The notes below the pieces were generated by a model. The model did no database searches, was not told where the DNA came from, and saw nothing but the letters and a program-made list of their open reading frames with translations. 9,423 bases of DNA, taken from positions 1-9,423 of the forward strand of contig JADFHH010000036.1 of assembly GCA_022567275.1 (NCBI GenBank), in the 5' to 3' direction. Within the stretch, counting starts at the first letter, position 1. Every line of letters begins with the position of its first letter. This document shows positions 6,860 through 9,423 of this stretch, piece after piece. Both the position numbers and the translations under genes were made by a program. This DNA is from Pseudomonadota bacterium. GTDB taxonomy: Bacteria; Pseudomonadota; Alphaproteobacteria; Rhizobiales; Methyloligellaceae.

Positions 6860-6890
6860 ACAGTTCAATCTGATTAGATCATGCTCCGGC

Positions 6891-7913
6891 ATGTCAAACC
6901 CTGTTCTCATAAATCTCACGCGCGGGAATCTTGTGGAAAGTTTTCACCGCGGCTCCATTTGTATGGTGCGCGGCGATGGTGAGCCGGTTCTGACTCTGGG
7001 CGATGTCGAGCGGCCGGTCTACCCGCGCTCGGCGATCAAGGCGCTCCAGGCCTTGCCGCTGGTTGAAAGCGGTGCTGCGGATGCGGCCGGGCTGAACGAC
7101 AAGGAGTTGGCGCTGGCCTGCGCCTCCCACAGCGGCGAACAGGTGCATGTCGAGACGGCCCGCTCGATGCTCGCGAAGTCAGGGCTTTCAGAGGACGCGC
7201 TGGCCTGTGGAAGCCAATGGCCAATAGGCGAAGAGGCCGCGCGGGCACTTGCCGCGAACGGTCAGGAACCGAACCCGCTGCACAATAATTGTTCCGGCAA
7301 GCATAGTGGCATGCTGACCCTTGCGACCCATTTGAAGTTTTCGACCCAAGGCTATGAACGCCCTGACCATCCCGTCCAGCAGCGCATTCGCCAGACAATC
7401 GAAGAGATGACAGGAGAAGCCGCCGCGCCCCGGATGTGCGCCATCGACGGCTGCTCCGTGCCCACCTGGGCCATGCCGTTGCGCGGGCTGGCGCAGGCGT
7501 TCGCCCGGCTTGCCTCCCTTTCCGGGCTTTCCACTGAACGGGCGGTGGCGTGCAAACGGCTTATCCATGCCTGTACCAGCGAGCCGCATATGGTGGAGGG
7601 AACAGGGCGTTTCAGCACCGGCGTCATGCGCGCGCTGGGTGCGGCGGCGTTCGTGAAAGGCGGTGCGCAAGGCATGTATTGCGCCGCCTTTCCTGAACAC
7701 GGTATCGGCATGGCGCTGAAGATCGACGATGGCGCGGGCCGCGGGGCCCAGGCCGCCGCGGCGCATGTGATCGCGGCGGTTTTCGCCGGCAAAACAGGCG
7801 GTGCGGGAGATTTCTTCGATCCGCGGCTCACCAACCGGCGCGATTTGCGGGTGGGGGAGGTGCTCCCGTCAGATGAATTAACCGATGCGCTTGCCGGGTT
7901 AGGGCGCGCTTAA
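6891..7913 (+). CDS. Zinc-type L-asparaginase (Asparaginase_II family, ReAV-like)
   Basis: A 340-residue cytoplasmic enzyme predicted to hydrolyse L-asparagine to aspartate and ammonia. It belongs to the Rhizobium etli type family (PF06089), unrelated to E. coli asparaginases. Counting from ATG 6891, the residues line up with ReAV with an offset of one. Ser47 and Lys50 (PRSAIKALQALP) match Ser48/Lys51, and Ser79 (ACASHSGE) matches Ser80. Cys134 and Lys137 (NNCSGKHSG) and Cys188 (IDGCSVPTW) match the zinc ligands Cys135, Lys138 and Cys189, and Lys256 (FVKGGAQG) probably matches Lys263. This offset supports the 6891 start; the in-frame ATG at 6840 would add 17 non-conserved residues and run into the recQ operator region. 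No signal peptide is visible and no asparagine transporter lies nearby. Its TAA overlaps the stop of the convergent beta-helix gene. Confidence 0.95.
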   Translation: MSNPVLINLTRGNLVESFHRGSICMVRGDGEPVLTLGDVERPVYPRSAIKALQALPLVESGAADAAGLNDKELALACASHSGEQVHVETARSMLAKSGLSEDALACGSQWPIGEEAARALAANGQEPNPLHNNCSGKHSGMLTLATHLKFSTQGYERPDHPVQQRIRQTIEEMTGEAAAPRMCAIDGCSVPTWAMPLRGLAQAFARLASLSGLSTERAVACKRLIHACTSEPHMVEGTGRFSTGVMRALGAAAFVKGGAQGMYCAAFPEHGIGMALKIDDGAGRGAQAAAAHVIAAVFAGKTGGAGDFFDPRLTNRRDLRVGEVLPSDELTDALAGLGRA

Positions 7914-9423
7914 AGCGACACGTTCCCGAACACGGCGATATTGCGATAGGATTCAGAACTCGTCTTGGCGAGATCGGGGCCGAGCAGCTTGTCACGGTCC
8001 ATGGCGCGGATGCCGCCCTCGGTCGTTTGCGATATCATGTTGTTGGTCACATAGGCATAGCCCGCGCCCGTCGAGATTGAGATGCCGATGCCTATACGCG
8101 CGTCACGTATCAGATTGCCCGTTACGTTCACGTTACGCAGATATTTGCCCCAGCCGATCAGGATGCCGCCGCCGGGCGCGCCTTCGATAAGATTGCCGGT
8201 GACAACGGCATCCGCCTCCACGGCGATTCCAAAGCCGCGCTCTCCCTCGCGCAAAAACAGGTTGCGCACCAGATTGCCCTGCGCGACGGCCATGCGACCG
8301 CCCTCGTTATAATTGGTGATGGAGATGCCGCTGGCCGCCTTGTCGATCAGATTATTGGCGATCATCGCGCCCTGGAAGCCGAACTCGGCATAGATCGCGA
8401 CCTCGCCGAGACGGGCGCAGCTATTGCCGAGGATCTGAATGTTGGACGCGGCGTTTCCGCGTATCGCGGTAAAAGCGCAATCGGTGATGCGGTTGCCGGT
8501 AACTTGTACGCTATCGGCTCTGAACACATTGATACCATTGCCATATTGTCCCGACCCGCCACGCGTCGCGCGAATGTCCTGTATGCGATTATGGGCGACG
8601 ATGGAGCCATCTTCCCCCGCAGTGGAGCGCCAGATCTGGATACCGTTATTACCGCAATCGTGGACATGGTTGTGGCTGATATCGAGGCCGTTTGAATCGT
8701 TGCAGAACAGCCCCGTGTCGGCGGCCTGTGTGATCTCATTGTCGCGGATTGCGCCAAAACATTGGTTCAGAGAAATGCCGTTTTTGCCGCTGCCGGTGAT
8801 CTTGCACCCCGATAGGGTCAGCCCCTCGACCTTGTCGGCGGAAAGCAGCGTACTGGCGCTGCCGCCGCCATCGAGAACAAGGCCGGTGAGGTGGATATTG
8901 CGGACGGAGCGGGCGCTCAGCATGGCCTCATTGCCGGAAAATTTCAGCACGCTTTGACCCGGTACGCCGGCGAGGATCGAGTTGGTTCGAAGGATGAGCT
9001 TGCCGGTCGTGTAAACACCCGCCGGGATATGCAGGATCGCGCCGGCTCTGGCGGCCGCGTCGATGGCTTGGAAATCGATGGTCTTCTTATTCATATCCCA
9101 TATGAATTCGTCCATCGTGGTGCTGTATTGATTATATGGGAACTGGACCGGAATATCGTCGTCCTCTGAAACAAACTTCCCGATGCCGGTTTCGAAATCC
9201 ACATGCGAATGCACGTTGGGAGCTGTGAATGCGGCAGCCGCCGAGTCTACCGACTTGATCGTAAGCAGTGCCGTGGTGGCCTCAAAATCATTCATGTTGA
9301 AGCTCATGTTCAGGGAGGTCAACTCCGCATCGGCCCACTTCACCATCCCTGTTCCCGTTAAGCCGCTGGGTTGCAGAACTAAATTTCCGTGGAGTGCGGC
9401 TTGCCCATCGATCACATCAAAGG
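7910..9423 (-). CDS. Right-handed beta-helix repeat protein, TIGR03808-like (5'-partial, chimeric N-terminus)
   Basis: The visible 503 residues are open to the window edge; a GTG at 9415 is not a convincing start because the frame continues upstream. From about 9066 down to 7910 the protein is a parallel beta-helix built of repeats with the GN-x-I/L or NN-x-I pattern (GNRITDCAFTAIRGNAAS, ANNLIDKAASGISITNYNEG, TGNLIEGAPGGGILIGWG, TGNLIRDARIGIGISIS). Segments such as NNGIQIWRS, GGSGQYGNGINVFRADS and GEVAIYAEFGFQGAMI recall the TIGR03808 family of Tat-exported Rhizobiales proteins of unknown function. Such folds often bind or cleave polysaccharides, but no catalytic residues can be assigned. Family members normally start with a twin-arginine signal and a short GVRPG-like lead. 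Here the first ~115 visible residues are a different sequence. The gene is convergent with the asparaginase, sharing overlapping stops (7910-7913). Confidence 0.85.
   Translation of the reverse strand, partial: FDVIDGQAALHGNLVLQPSGLTGTGMVKWADAELTSLNMSFNMNDFEATTALLTIKSVDSAAAAFTAPNVHSHVDFETGIGKFVSEDDDIPVQFPYNQYSTTMDEFIWDMNKKTIDFQAIDAAARAGAILHIPAGVYTTGKLILRTNSILAGVPGQSVLKFSGNEAMLSARSVRNIHLTGLVLDGGGSASTLLSADKVEGLTLSGCKITGSGKNGISLNQCFGAIRDNEITQAADTGLFCNDSNGLDISHNHVHDCGNNGIQIWRSTAGEDGSIVAHNRIQDIRATRGGSGQYGNGINVFRADSVQVTGNRITDCAFTAIRGNAASNIQILGNSCARLGEVAIYAEFGFQGAMIANNLIDKAASGISITNYNEGGRMAVAQGNLVRNLFLREGERGFGIAVEADAVVTGNLIEGAPGGGILIGWGKYLRNVNVTGNLIRDARIGIGISISTGAGYAYVTNNMISQTTEGGIRAMDRDKLLGPDLAKTSSESYRNIAVFGNVSL
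9076..9423 (-). other. Foreign-looking N-terminal segment fused to the beta-helix protein
   Basis: This part encodes beta-rich sequence such as GNLVLQPSGLTGTGMVKW, FNMNDFEATTALLTIKS, VHSHVDFETGIGKFVSEDD and VQFPYNQYSTTMDEFIWDM. The pattern (GLxGxG, a DFxxRxGxFxS-like strand, a FPxNQY motif and a MDxFxWxMD motif) strongly recalls long secreted proteins of Bacteroidota, from memory. It is not part of the usual TIGR03808 architecture. GC content counted over 9091-9420 is 170 of 330 (51.5%), against 65-68% in two 60-base blocks just across the junction (8881-8940 and 9001-9060). The frame is open throughout. It could be a genuine domain fusion, a recombinant gene, or an assembly chimera. Confidence 0.55.

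Noticed and set aside
6840..6890. ATG at 6840 as start of the asparaginase
   Set aside because: The extra 17 residues do not resemble the family, and the residue numbering matches ReAV only from 6891.
7908..7918. CGCTT-A-AAGCG palindrome at the convergent stops as a bidirectional terminator
   Set aside because: The single-base loop cannot form a stable hairpin and there is no T-run on either side.
9413..9415. GTG at 9415 as the true start of the beta-helix protein
   Set aside because: The frame continues open to the window edge (Phe-Asp-Val) and the start would fall within a domain; the gene is better called partial.

Overview
The window looks like a piece of an alphaproteobacterial chromosome, probably Hyphomicrobiales (Rhizobiales) or a close relative, at roughly 60% GC. 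The evidence is a GAAC-N7-GAAC LexA box of the alphaproteobacterial type, a zinc-type (Rhizobium etli ReAV-like) L-asparaginase, a beta-helix protein of the family I know as TIGR03808 (Tat-exported repeat proteins, mostly Rhizobiales), and an Mrp-type antiporter cluster of the form common in that group. I see no rRNA, tRNA, CRISPR array, transposase or prophage gene.

Layout. (1) Positions 2-3155, plus strand: the 3' end of a cation/proton antiporter operon. It holds a 5'-truncated MrpD/NuoM-like subunit, a conserved two-helix small protein and a second, divergent D-like subunit. The genes are packed with 3-bp spacing or overlaps. (2) 3156-3226: AT-rich intergenic DNA with a possible terminator or degenerate repeat. 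(3) 3227-4588, plus: a HlyD-type type I secretion adaptor with no ABC exporter or TolC next to it. Its 3' part contains a sharp AT-rich patch (about 33% GC). (4) 4589-4801: intergenic hairpins, then a possible 60-residue single-helix membrane protein (4802-4984). (5) 4987-6792, minus: RecQ helicase. (6) 6793-6890: divergent promoter region with a consensus -35 for recQ and a LexA (SOS) box overlapping its -10. (7) 6891-7913, plus: zinc-dependent L-asparaginase with all catalytic and metal residues recognisable. (8) 7910-9423, minus: a right-handed beta-helix protein still open at the window edge. Its first ~115 visible residues do not belong to the beta-helix family and have lower GC.

Only the first three genes clearly work together, as subunits of one membrane complex exchanging monovalent cations and protons. 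The rest are single-gene units in mixed orientation. The points most worth checking are the chimeric junction near 9060-9081 (true domain fusion or assembly chimera), the SOS box on recQ, the orphan HlyD with its compositional patch, and the altered RecQ aromatic-rich loop. I did not find a clear new multi-gene defence or mobile system.
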